Assembly (NCBI GenBank): GCA_029237695.1
Contig: CM055277.1
Span: 39,714,242 to 39,778,241, forward strand
DNA from: Conchocele bisecta
Taxonomy: Eukaryota; Mollusca; Bivalvia; Lucinida; Thyasiridae
Reading direction: 5' to 3'
Length of the DNA: 64,000 nt
A program made the translations under genes and the position numbers. The notes below the pieces were generated by a model that ran no database searches, had not been told where the DNA came from, and was given only the letters and a program-made list of their open reading frames with translations. This document shows, piece by piece, positions 43,901 through 54,333 of this stretch (position 1 is the stretch's first letter; each line of letters begins with the position of its first letter).

Positions 43901-44912
43901 TAAACGCGAATGCCCAGCTTGAAGCGCTCTTCGACCTTCTTAATATCATCCAGGGGGATTCCCTTACTACCCGGTCCGTTATCATGCCCGAGGTATTCGC
44001 GAACCAGAGCTCGTGCCTTCTCACAACAGCGGTCGGGTCTTCCTCCACATTGGATGGCTATGCACCTAAACATACACAAGTAGTCGTCGTACGTGTCGAC
44101 GGAATACATTCCCTTTTTCTGTCTTAACCAGTCGGGGAGTTTTCCCGCTCCCATGAGAAGTTGTTGCGCATCGATGATCATCTTCACCTCGACCGATATC
44201 CAACGAACGAAGGTCCACTTTGTGTTTGGTCTATCGACTTTGTCGATGTCCATTCGACCTCTCTCTCTATCGGATATCCAACTATCAGCTTTGGCGATCT
44301 CGTTTATCCACGGACTACCCTTTGATTGTTTGTGATAGATCATAGTAGCGTCGGTCTCGATGTTCCTAATACGATACGAGCACGAATACCTCAGATAACA
44401 TGCCGTGGTCATCTCTGGGCGAATTTTATTAATTATGCGTTTAGCAATCTCCCCGTCTACCTCCCTCTTGAAAGTCCATACTATCTTCCTCCTAACCCTA
44501 TCAACAGTTTCCCTAGCTTCGGCATATTCGGCGAGAACCCTGGGACCCTCCTCCACCAAATCTCTGCCGAGCTCTCTCCTACTCTTAGGAGGTCTCCCCA
44601 ACATGCCTTGATAAATCTTATTATGGTACGCTTTGTATAGTGGTTTTATACGTGCCCTGTGATCTTCTTTTACACGCTGCGCGTAAGCGGTGGCACGCAG
44701 ACTGGCCGTCGTCTCGTTCTCCAATTTCTCGGAGCGTTTTTCGGGGTCGGCAGGCAGTCGTCCGGTCAAAACTGCACGCCGCAGTCTCTCCTCGCGAACG
44801 ACGGCTCGCGAGTCACTTATCCTATCTGCTATAGCTTTCTTGTGTCTCAAACCTCTTAGGGAAATTTCCAAACCTCTGAAGCTTGCTCTCTCATTTGCTT
44901 TATGGTAGTCAT
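40988..44912 (-). pseudogene. protein-primed family B DNA polymerase, broken
   Basis: About 1,300 codons from an ATG at 44912 in the terminal repeat; the frame shifts within the first 20 codons. Order: a basic helical N-terminus (44890-44150), an OTU-like motif DYLCMFRCIA (about 44085), a C2HC zinc finger (CTGCQQRF to HATTC, about 43745), and a nuclease-like block FHGCYWHGCPTHC (about 43440). Exo I VYDFEAYLD (43226), Exo II GFNCSRYDLNLI (42929) and Exo III YNDLD (42530) follow, then motif A GYDANALYLS (42209), motif B KLVGNACCGK (about 41700) and motif C MDTDSMYF (41406). The C-terminus GVHTEPIDR ends at 40988. Frame breaks lie near 44895, 43785, 42060, 41780 and 41260; TAA at 41662-41664. 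Motif B has Cys where Tyr is usual. Replication enzyme of the element; inactive here. Confidence 0.9.
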
Positions 44913-45265
44913 TATACTGAGTATAACCAATGGATAACTTATCTCTAATAGGGTGTCGGTTTATATTTATGACAGATTGTTGTAATATACTGAGTATAAC
45001 CAATAGATTCTTATCTCTAATAGGATTGTCAGTTGTTGATATTCATGACAGATTGTTGTACATACGGAGTATAACCAATGTATTTCTTATCTCTAATAGG
45101 GTGTAAGTTGTCTATATATTATGACAGATCTACTATGTATGGCAGATTGGTGTATATACCGAGTATAACCAATGGATTCCTATCTCTAATAGGGTGTATT
45201 TCACCTTATCGATTATTGCGCAACACTAGGTATTGTTTATCTTCAGGTTTATATTTCGTAACAAC
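44911..45265 (-). repeat. Polinton right terminal repeat with four subterminal tandem units
   Basis: GAGTATAACCAAT...TATCTCTAATAGG occurs four times, at 44919, 44992, 45066 and 45160 (periods 73, 74 and 94 bp), separated by ATGACAGATTGTTG-type spacers. The fourth unit continues as the inverted counterpart of the left TIR through TTATCGATTATTGCGCAACA to GGTTTATATTTCG. The left end has only one such unit. Confidence 0.8.
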
Positions 45266-45408
45266 CTTCGTGGTCGTGTGAGCTAAGGCTATGGAGATGT
45301 GGGCTGTGAGTTAGCGCCGCGGTTGGACCTAAAACTTTTTTTTTTTTAACTTACAAACGAAATCGCTATGGTAAACAACGGCGTTCCTATCCGACCGCTC
45401 GAGGAAGA

Positions 45409-45482
45409 ATATGGTCTCGTGTTAATGAAAAATATGTTCCACTCTTCTCATACATACCTGCCGAACAGTGGGGAAAAAAACA
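45409..45482 (+). repeat. direct-repeat flank of the Polinton, right copy
   Basis: TATGGTCTCGTGTTAATG to GAACAGTGGGGAAAAAAACA, a slightly diverged copy of 31101-31174 in the same orientation, followed by the AGTAGTATATGAG terminus. Confidence 0.75.
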
Positions 45483-45589
45483 AGTAGTATATGAGAGTCA
45501 ACAATGATACCACCTCCTGATGGGAGGCACCGCGCGTAGCGGGGGGCTTCCATCAGGAGGTGGTATCTTTTTGACTCTCATATACTACT
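45483..45589. repeat. terminal hairpin at the Polinton right end
   Basis: Two inverted copies of the element terminus (AGTAGTATATGAGAGTCAAC...CCTCCTGATGG and its complement ending TATACTACT) face each other across a 24-bp GC-rich linker (CACCGCGCGTAGCGGGGGGC). It looks like two element ends joined head to head, or a foldback element derived from the terminus. Confidence 0.7.
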
Positions 45590-45955
45590 GCATATGTTCC
45601 CTGCGCTGGCGAAGGCATTTACAGCAGATATACGACGTGTGTTTTGAATAGATATACATTGTGTTGATAGCACTAGGCCTCAGATATCCACACAACGTAA
45701 TGAAACAGATGGGAAAAACTAATACACTAATTTAATTTGAATTTTACATTCGTATCGGGTTTGATGAAACATGGCGTTTGCCGGTGAATGTCTCACACAC
45801 GAAGGTCAATCCCACCCAGGTCAGGGTCATCTGAATAACAATCTATTGATGAAGTTTGATAATGGTCGTGACTAACGGAACAGATAAGATATGTTCAACA
45901 TTTGGACGTTTTGTTAATGCAGGGATGTCGCCAGACCCTGCCTAAAACTGAAGCC

Positions 45956-46286
45956 CAGTAGCCGATTTCATGAAAATTGCAAAGTATACTTATCTAGGAA
46001 AGTATACTTTGAAGGAGTAATCATTTATTTTCCCCGAAATGCATTATTTCATCATAGACATAGAATACATGTCTATGATTTCATATAGAACTAACGACTG
46101 CATATATTTGATAATTAAAAATATACAGAATTATTATACTGAATGTATTACATTATCACAGCCAAAATGGCTGTGATAATGTAATACATTCAGTACAATA
46201 AATGTATCCTTAAATTGAAAATTTCTCCCTCAAAGTATACGTTGCTAGATAAGTATACTTTGCAATGTTGGTGAAATAGGCTACTG
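45956..46286. mobile_element. MITE G, second copy
   Basis: Starts CAGTAGCCGATTTCATGAAA and ends AATAGGCTACTG. The centre is a palindrome around ATCACAGCCAAAATGGCTGTGAT flanked by ATGTAATACATTCAG-type arms. Confidence 0.7.
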
Positions 46287-46299
46287 GTGGTGATCCAAT

Positions 46300-46380
46300 G
46301 GAACTAGTTGCGAACAGTAACTCTCGCAATCTACTTCCAGACGGTACGGGAGTAGATTGCAAGAGTTACTGTTCCCAACT
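46300..46380. repeat. short hairpin
   Basis: AGTTGCGAACAGTAACTCTC...CTACTTCC and GGAGTAGATTGCAAGAGTTAC...CAACT are inverted with a loop of about 10 bp. The adjacent open frame at 46281-46523 has no support. Confidence 0.5.
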
Positions 46381-46523
46381 ACAATGGAGCTCGCAAAGTG
46401 AGGGAGTACGTTAGGTGGGAGGGATTGGGTGTGTAGTCCGGGGGGCATGTCCACCCCCACCCCACCCCCAAATTTATGTTTGCACCTTGGTGCACTATCC
46501 TGAATTGTATGTTTTTTTGGCAA

Positions 46524-49500
46524 CTATTTATTAAATACCTTGTGCAATTTTATAACCGTAAAACATTAATGGTATGTCTGGAAATTATGTTGAAGCCCGG
46601 GTTTCCAGGCCTCGGCCTGGCGACGTGCCTGTGATGCCTACGACTACGACAACGACGGAATTGTGACCGCTATGTCACACTTTCCACTAACGTTGATGAG
46701 ACACAAATGTTTATATACAGGCAAATTTAAATAATAACTGAAAAAATAACTAGCGATGCTATTTTTTCATTGATTCTACAGTGTTATAAATGTTGCAAAT
46801 TCGAAAACTCTACATTTCAATATAATGAAGTTCACACACATTCATACTGGACTGGCTTATTTGGAACTTCGGTGTGTATACACATTATTGAATGAGAATT
46901 TCTCACCAGTAAGCAAGCATGCATAAATGTCGACATTTATTCTGGAATCATGCCAAATAATTAACTGGAATTTCTACGTTTCTGGAACAAACTTTCTTTC
47001 AAGAACATTAAGATAAAATGAATACATGTTTCCATATATATATATCCGTTCGTGTATTTATTTACCGGTATACATCGTGTAGCATTACAAGGTCTGTGGA
47101 TAATAATGTGTCTGATCGAGTTTAAATTTTGAAGAATATTTTGAGTTGAAATTAGCAATACTGTTCTTTGTTCGTCTACCAGTAACACAATATTCACCTC
47201 TCATGTATTAAAAAAACGAGGCTAATTTGATTTTATAAAATATCCATGATTAAATTCAACAATGCCGACTTATTGTAATAAAAGCAATGTATATGTATAA
47301 TCACAGACGAAATTTAGATATCGGCACGAAATGATCTATGTAGAAATGGTGACGTTTCTGTTCAAAATGTGTAGTGATTCAAAGGTAATTGTGTCAATCA
47401 AGAAGAATTTGACCGTAACATGATCATGAACATGTAATAAGTAAGCATCACAAAAGCTGTCAGAGAAGTGCATGCTTAAAACACGAAAAGGTTCATGCAA
47501 TGTTGAAGAAACTTTTTGACATACAAAAACGGCAAAGTGTTTCCACAATCATGTGAAGATAAAAAAAGGCCAAGGTCATGTTAATGGCGGCATGGGCGTG
47601 TTCCAAATGCTTATATGTATCAAATGCCAAAATATTGAAGCAATCCATCAAGTAATATTAATGTTATACGATGATAACGAAACTTGTACAAACATTTTGA
47701 CGCAAAAAATGGCTACGTGTTTCCACAACAATGTGAAGGTACAAAAGGCCAAGGTCATGTTAATGGCGGTATGAGTGTGTTCCAAATGCTTACATGTCCA
47801 AACATTGAAGCAATCCATCAAATAATAGTAAAGTTATATCATTAAGGTAAAAAAGGTCAAGGTCATGTTAATGGGGGCATGAATGTTTTCTGAATGCTCA
47901 CATGCATCAAGTGTTCAAATATTGAAGTAATCCGTCAACTAATATTAAAGTTATAACATGAGGACGAAGCTTGTACAAACTTTTGAACATTTCGGACGAC
48001 GCGGGCGACGACGCGGACGACGACGACGACGACGGAAAAAGCGGCGACTTCTGAGTAGGCGAGACAAAAACGTGGAATAAAGCCTGTGTCCTCATATAGA
48101 CGCTGCACGTGTAATTCAATCAATGGGTATGTGCATTCAAACTAGTTTAACTGGCAAACAATTTAATTAAATTAAACACTGAAAAACTGTTTATAACCTC
48201 ATTACCATATACTTTTTCATTTTAGATGTCGTAAAAAGTGACCGTCACTTTAACAACACACATATATATGAGGGCCTTTGACTATACATGACATATATGT
48301 GCCATAATTCAATTATCGGGACATTAGTACTACATGCATTTGAATTAAAACCTGCAGGACTATAGTGTATAATACGTTTGATGGTCAATTTTGATTTCGA
48401 TTATTGTTTATGATTACAAATATATTCATGATATTTGCACACCCAATGCAATGACATTTATATATAAACCTGCGTATTTAACGACGCGGTCTGTAGAACA
48501 CCGTCAATTGTGTATTTCGAACTGTATAAAAGTGTTAATTATCTAAGCGTGTAAACAGCGAACAGTAATTACATACAAACTAGCAAAAGCAAGTAGATGT
48601 CCATCGTACACATTATGTGATAACAACAGTATAAAACATGGCTTTAAATTGAAGTTGCTATCGATGACGCACCAGATCAACACGTGCGTCCGTGCAAATG
48701 TTCCAGATATAACGGTCTTGTGATCACCATCTGAGTTGCACCTTGTCTGGAACTGTTGGTTATTGCTCTGGATGAAACCGTCTGATGCATCGATCGAACA
48801 AGTACATTTATTATAATTTAAGGACCGACTTTATAGAACATCATCATTTGTTTAAAAAATAATAGCTTTGCAATAGCTTCATATAATATACTGCAGTTGC
48901 CATCTGAGTCATATCTTAGCACGGAACCATAAGCTATCGATTAGTTTCACCCCTTGTAGCGGTTGACATGTCTCAGCATTTCCTTTTGAGCCGGCTTGCA
49001 AATGTTGGTTGTATGGGCATGTATGGGTGAAAGGATTCAGATTATTTCATAGATATGCAAAATGCCTTCGTTCGCGTTACTTCATGCATTGCAAGTGACC
49101 AATATCAACCAATCGTCGCCACTTCTTTTGATCACATTCCTAAAAGTCTCCGTTATATCCAAGTATATTTATCAATCAAAGTACTGAAAGTACTGCCACC
49201 AGAGCCTGAAATAAGGAACGGACATTATAGCATGTGACATTGACTTACGTATTTTTTTTACTTAAATGGTTTAGCCAGTGTAACCATTTTATGTGTCAAA
49301 TTCTTTCCTAAGCCACTATAATATATAATACCATTATTTGGCAACATTTAACTAAGCTATATGCCTTAGGTTTCTTGTATATTCTTGTGAATATATTTAT
49401 AAATTGTTTACATTCAAACCATTATAGAGATTCCCTCGTCTCAGTACTTTCAGTCCTTTGATCTAATTGATGTTACAGTAACCGCTGGGAACTGCTTTGT

Positions 49501-49974
49501 TTGTGTAATTTTAGACTAAAACCCGTTTCAAAACTGTTACATTTACTTACAACCAGTTGCAAAACTGCTTTCGAGTCTAGCTGAAATCAATTAATCGGAG
49601 CCAACCATGGGAGACTTAGCTGTTTCTGTAATCAAGTAATTGGGACCGATTTGTCGTTAATTGTTCCAGAGATCCGTGACCGGTGAAAAACTGTGATTAA
49701 CATGGGAGATACTTCAGGGAAGGTATTTCTAGTAAATGTGATATAGTATGATCATTGCACAACAAGAAATAAAGAAATTTCACTGGTTTTCTTTACTGGT
49801 ACATGTATAACGAAAATACAAATTTATACCAAGCCAAATGATCTCCCCAGCTGATCATAGTTTCTGATGGCATGTACGTGGACATAGCGCAGGTTTCTTT
49901 TGGGAATGTGATCAAATACAATTATTGATCTACATGTACATGTATGCCATTTACATGAAGCGAACGACCACATA
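46524..49974. other. intergenic; diverged tandem repeat and (GAC)n tract
   Basis: 47560-47960 contains about three diverged units with AAGGCCAAGGTCATGTTAAT and GAAGCAATCCATCAA. A (GAC/GCG)n tract lies at 47994-48037. 48040-49970 is AT-rich with no recognised gene or bounded repeat; it may hold the upstream region of the host gene. Confidence 0.45.
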
Positions 49975-50220
49975 TATATGGCTGTGACTGGATAAATGGG
50001 GCGTATGGGTTTTGCGACGTGTAGATTCAGATCAGCCTGTGCATCCGCACAGTCTGATTGGGATCTGCACTGTTCGCCATATGATCAATGAAACACCAGT
50101 CATACTTCTAACAAGCAAGACAGATAATTATCAGGTTTCCGGAGTGCGCTATTTGATCAGGAGCTACACTTGTCACATATCCATATAATAAGCATCACTT
50201 CTCCAGTCACAGCCACAGAT
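49975..50220. mobile_element. MITE family B, fourth copy
   Basis: ATATGGCTGTGACTGGATAA at the left and CTTCTCCAGTCACAGCCACA at the right. The internal CCTGTGCATCCGCACAGTCT stem is conserved. Confidence 0.65.
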
Positions 50221-50363
50221 TATAATATACTAACTGACACATCACCTGATACACAGTGCATTTATAACATCTCTGAAAGTTCAAACTGTCTTTTTCTAGG
50301 ACACGGTTACGTCTAAGCTACCCACAAGGTTACGCGTCCCATGAAAGACATTACACCGGCATA

Positions 50364-50853
50364 TTAAAGGTACATGCTCACTCAGTAGGCACAAAGTGTT
50401 CTGTATAGAAATTAAACAAGTGTATACTTGTATCACTATTCCATCAGTTCTAGACATACAGATATAATAATTTGGTAATATTTATTTTACTGATAGTGAC
50501 TCGCGGTGGTATCAGGCTATTTTCATATGCAAATGAGGACATTTTTTTAATTATTTATGCTAATTAAATGCGTCACCTCAAAAATAATATTTTCGACAGA
50601 TCATAAAGCATAATCATTGCACATCAAAAAATAGACACAGAGAATAAGTAGTAATGTTTGTTAACAATGTAACGAAACACGGTTATCGCCCCTGATATCA
50701 GTGTGGAAATTTATGACTGATATAAAATGTATAATACTGCCAATCAATACGTGGGGTAATGGTGAATTAATGTTTATTTTGCCAGAACATGTCTCAGATG
50801 ATGTCTCTGATATAAATACGTGTTGTGCCTACTGAGTGGGCATGTACCTTTAA
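50364..50853. mobile_element. MITE H, second copy
   Basis: TTAAAGGTACATGCTCACTC with AGTAGGCACAA at the left and the complementary TTGTGCCTACTGAGTGGGCATG...CCTTTAA-type end at the right; TTAA at both edges. It lacks the coding-like fragment found in the first copy at 28284-28992. Confidence 0.7.
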
Positions 50854-51010
50854 AATATATTTGTTTACAATAAACTCATTTCTTCAAATTGTACATTGTA
50901 ATCCACAATCAGACTGTGACACACTACATTTAGGTTGTATTTCGTTTTCAATTAATTTCGAAATTCAATACATTGTCTTTTTGAAATGTCACAATTACAA
51001 CTCAACATGT

Positions 51011-51071
51011 ATGTTCGATCAAGTGAAACAGGCAAGAAGTGCAAACCTCAATGGAAATGGAGAGTTTAATG
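51011..51071 (+). CDS. candidate first coding exon of TMEM272-like gene
   Basis: ATG at 51011 opens 20 codons (MFDQVKQARSANLNGNGEFN) plus one base, ending at 51071 before the donor GTACGT. The leftover G joins in phase with the next exon (starts TG ACA), as do the later junctions, which are all phase 1. A short polar helix such as QVKQAR before the first membrane helix is what I expect of TMEM272-type proteins. It could instead be an internal exon with an unseen acceptor. Confidence 0.4.
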
Positions 51072-52059
51072 GTACGTATATTTGATTAAAGTTATTAATA
51101 TTTATATGCCATGTTTGATTTGACGATGGGTGAAATGGGGGACTGCACGACCGAATGATGATCATCTGTCTACAATACACAGCTTTCACTAGACACTAAT
51201 TCCATTTGTGTTTTCATACAAGTATTTACTGTGTCATACATATTGAAGGCGCTCATCTGTGCTCTTATTTTTGATGAGTTTCTTGGTCATTTATCTCGGT
51301 GGATAATGTCTGTTCATGATCGCATAGCACACAACTATGGCTCAGAATGATCAACTGCATGCTTTACAGTGAAACCTATATAAACCGGACACCATGGGGA
51401 CCTCCCAGGGTGTCCAGTCTAGAGAGGTCTCACTTTATATGTATATAGTGTTGCAATGCCACATTTGCACCTCGCAACAAACATGAAACAATATATTCTT
51501 GAACATGTTGACCAGTCACAGTAAAGTAACATTTTGAATTCTTACATGTCATCGGATATTGGTTATGTTTTGTTGTATGTTTAAAATATATACCTATACT
51601 TATTTCCTCATACATTACTTTGTTACACCATATGTCGTCAATGCATGCATACTTGCATACTTCAGGTACTCCCTATGTACAGATAGTATATGCATATGAT
51701 TGGTCAGAGAGTGGACAATGGGAAAGAAGAGAAGACAACCACCGCGGCCCCGGACATGCATAGAGAACATGTGTTGTTGTTGTGAATGCGGAATACGTTG
51801 TCGGTCTTGGAGTAAGTGTATTTACGACAGTGAATGCGGAATAGTTCTAGGCATAAAAATCGATGTTTCTTTTTGTCTCTTGGTACAAGGTCTTTATATA
51901 TGTTGAATAAGGTATAATAAAACATGAGTGTAAACCAGGACTTGCAGCAAACTCAATACGTTTGATGTATACATTTGTGGGAATGGTGACCATCTTGGAT
52001 TTGGCAGCCATTATTGCATTATGGTCCTAGATAATTCCTGGCCTGTCTAGATAACAGTA
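51072..52059 (+). other. first intron, 5' part
   Basis: No gene recognised. 51371-51436 is a short CTAAACCGGAC-type MITE. The open frames at 51700-51925 have no support. Confidence 0.4.
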
Positions 52060-53271
52060 TCTTTATATTGCTTCAGTGACAATATTTCTTACCTACATAA
52101 TACAGATTATCAATTGTTTCAGTGACAATATTCCTGACCAACATAATACAGATTATCAATTGTTTCAGTGACAATAGTCCTGACATACATAATACAGATT
52201 ATCAATTGTTTCAGTAACAATATATCTGACCTACATAATACAGATTATTGATTGTTTCAGCGACAATATTCCTGACCTACATGATACAGATTATCAATTG
52301 TTTCAGTGACAATATTCCTGACCTACATGATACAGATTATCAATTGTTTCAGTGACAATATTCCTGACCTACATGATACAGATTATCAATTGTTTCAGCG
52401 ACAATATTTCTGACCTACATGATACAGATTATCAATTGTTTCAGTGACAATATTCCTGACCTGCATAATACAGATTATCAATTGTTTCAGTGACAATAGT
52501 CCTGACATACATAACACAGATTATCAATTGTTTCAGTAACAATATATCTGACCTACATACTACAGATTATTGATTGTTACAGTGACAATATTCGCGACCC
52601 GTAGTACATGTATATTGATTTTTTCAGTGACAATATTTCTGACCTACATCATGTACATGATACAGATTATCAATTGTTTCAGTGACACTATTTCTGACCT
52701 ACATAATACAGATTATCGATTGTTACAGGGACAATATTCGCGACCCGTAGTACATGTATATTGATTGTTTCAGTGACAATATTTCTGACCTACATCATGT
52801 ACACGATAAAGATTATCATTTGTTTCAGTGACAATATTCAAGACATACATAATACAGATTATCAATTGCTTCAGTGTTAATATTCCTTACATACAGAGTA
52901 CAGATTATCGAGTGTTTCAGCGACAATAAACCTGACGTACATAATGTCGATTATCGATTGTTTCAGTGACAATATTCCTGACCTTAATAACACAGGTTTA
53001 TTTTTGTATCAATTATTTCAGTGACAATATTCCTGACCTAGAACACACAGATTATCGATTGTTTCAGTGACAATATTCCTGACCTACAGGATACCGATTA
53101 ATTCAGTAACAGTATTCCTGATCTATATAATATAAGAGTATTGATTGTTTCAGCGACAATATTCCTGACATACGCAACACAGATTATCGATTGTTTCATT
53201 GACAATATACCTGGCCTACATAACATAGATTATCGATTGTTTCAGTGACAATATTCCTGACCTACATGATA
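52060..53271 (+). repeat. 46-bp minisatellite copied from a splice acceptor and exon start
   Basis: About 26 units of roughly 46 bp. Each unit is 20 bp of intron end (CAGATTATCAATTGTTTCAG) plus 26 bp of exon start (TGACAATATTCCTGACCTAC, ATGATA). The last unit, at 53226-53271, is the real junction and continues into the exon. Most units keep the TTTCAG acceptor; variants include TTACAG and TTCATT. Units near 52570-52800 have local insertions such as CATGTACATG. Confidence 0.9.
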
Positions 53272-53317
53272 CCGAGCACCATACTGATACTGCTAGCTGC
53301 CGCCTGCATTTACGTTG
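53246..53317 (+). CDS. TMEM272-like gene, exon 2 (first membrane helix)
   Basis: Acceptor TTGTTTCAG ends at 53245 and donor GTGAGT starts at 53318; 72 nt, phase 1 at both ends. It codes for a hydrophobic helix (VTIFLTYMIPSTILILLAAA then CIYVG) matching the first helix of TMEM272-type four-pass proteins, where an (I/V)P(I/S) motif is typical. Its first 26 nt with the acceptor are the seed of the 46-bp array upstream. Biological role of this protein family is not established. Confidence 0.65.
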
Positions 53318-54147
53318 GTGAGTATATATGGGCCAATGGCTGATGAAAATAGCTCGTGTAATGTGGCCATCGGCTGACAAAATACCATATGCAACCCGAT
53401 ACTATAAACACGAATATTCGTGTTTTAGTATCGGGTTGGATATGGTAAACGAGGATAGCGATTGTCTGCATACTTCATCTTATGCAACATGTTAAATATG
53501 AATGTTCGTGTTTCTAGTATTAAAACGGCACAGCACACAAGTATGCATTGGTATGTGCGAATGGCTGGTGTATAGTGGAATTTCTCTAAACAGGATACCC
53601 TAGTGACATCTGATGGCAACATCCATCTATCGCCCGTGATGATGTCTGTGCATGATTGCAAAGCACATTTGAAATGTCCATATACCTGGCGACAGTGGAA
53701 CCTGTCTAAACCGAATAGCACGGGGACATTACACGGTGTTTGACATAGAGATGTTCCACTACAGTGTTATTTCTCATGAGAGCATTTATTGAGTTTACTA
53801 AATATCATATTAAATCATCACGATCCTTCAAATCAAATTTGGCATAAACATGTTTAATAAATATCGCACTAAACGATCACTCATGTAAGGCACTTTTGAT
53901 ACGATATTGATATTTGAGAGATGCTATGTAATGTTGTACCTGAGATGTTCATGGTCTCATGGGCGTTATTTACAAAAGTTACTATATTTTCCTTTATGAC
54001 GTCGAAAGTTGACGAAATGTTCAGAGCAAATGTGGAATATAATTCCCCATGTGCTACGAAAATGTGTCAAAATTTGACGTCAGAATATATCAAAGTTTCA
54101 TGAAATATCTTCTTCGGTACAAAAGCACATGGCGTGTTTCATTCCAG
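53318..54147 (+). other. intron between exons 2 and 3
   Basis: Contains a CTAAAC(A/C)GG-type MITE pair at 53571-53765 and an inverted pair around CAACCCGATACTATAAACAC near 53390-53440. No coding sequence recognised. Confidence 0.5.
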
Positions 54148-54333
54148 GTGTGCGATACCGCCGCGACTGCAGCTACCAATGGCTGCTCCCCTACTGGCTG
54201 CTCTCCAGCTCCGTGACCCCATTCCCCCTGCTGGCCGTCATTAAGGGGCTGAAGGAGCGGTATACAGGGGTCACCGGCTGGCGACTACTCTCCATTCTGG
54301 TGTACGTCATATTCACGGCGTGGCTGACTGTAG
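54148..54333 (+). CDS. TMEM272-like gene, exon 3 (second and third helices)
   Basis: Acceptor TTCATTCCAG ends at 54147, donor GTACGT starts at 54334; 186 nt, phase 1 both sides. The product begins VRYRRDCSYQWLLPYWLLSS: a Cys followed by a Pro-containing helix, as in TMEM272 (CPxxxxIPxYL). It continues with a helix-loop and ends with LLSILVYVIFTAWLTVG, the third helix. No stop in frame. The last 73 nt with 5 nt of the donor are the unit of the 78-bp array that follows. GC-rich and strongly codon-like compared with its surroundings. Confidence 0.7.

Larger units (their letters stand above)
31175..45589. mobile_element. decayed Polinton/Maverick (about 14.4 kb)
   Basis: The hallmark gene set lies between inverted terminal sequences: protein-primed DNA polymerase B (40988-44912, minus), retroviral-type integrase (39635-40952), packaging ATPase (37664-38205), probable major capsid protein (36454-37692) and several conserved Polinton accessory proteins. 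Terminal inverted repeats are AGTAGTATATGAG...GATACCACCTCCTGA plus a block with GAAATATAAACCTGAAGATA and CTCTAATAGGGTG. Size and gene content match animal Polintons of about 15 kb. GC content and codon use differ visibly from the AT-rich flanks. Polymerase, integrase, ATPase and capsid genes are broken, so it cannot be autonomous. A maturation protease gene was not found. The right terminus is rearranged. Confidence 0.92.

Noticed and set aside
31169..45595. 6-bp target duplication of the Polinton
   Set aside because: Bases next to the AGTAGT termini (AAACCA left, GCATAT right) do not match; the right end is rearranged, so no duplication can be claimed.
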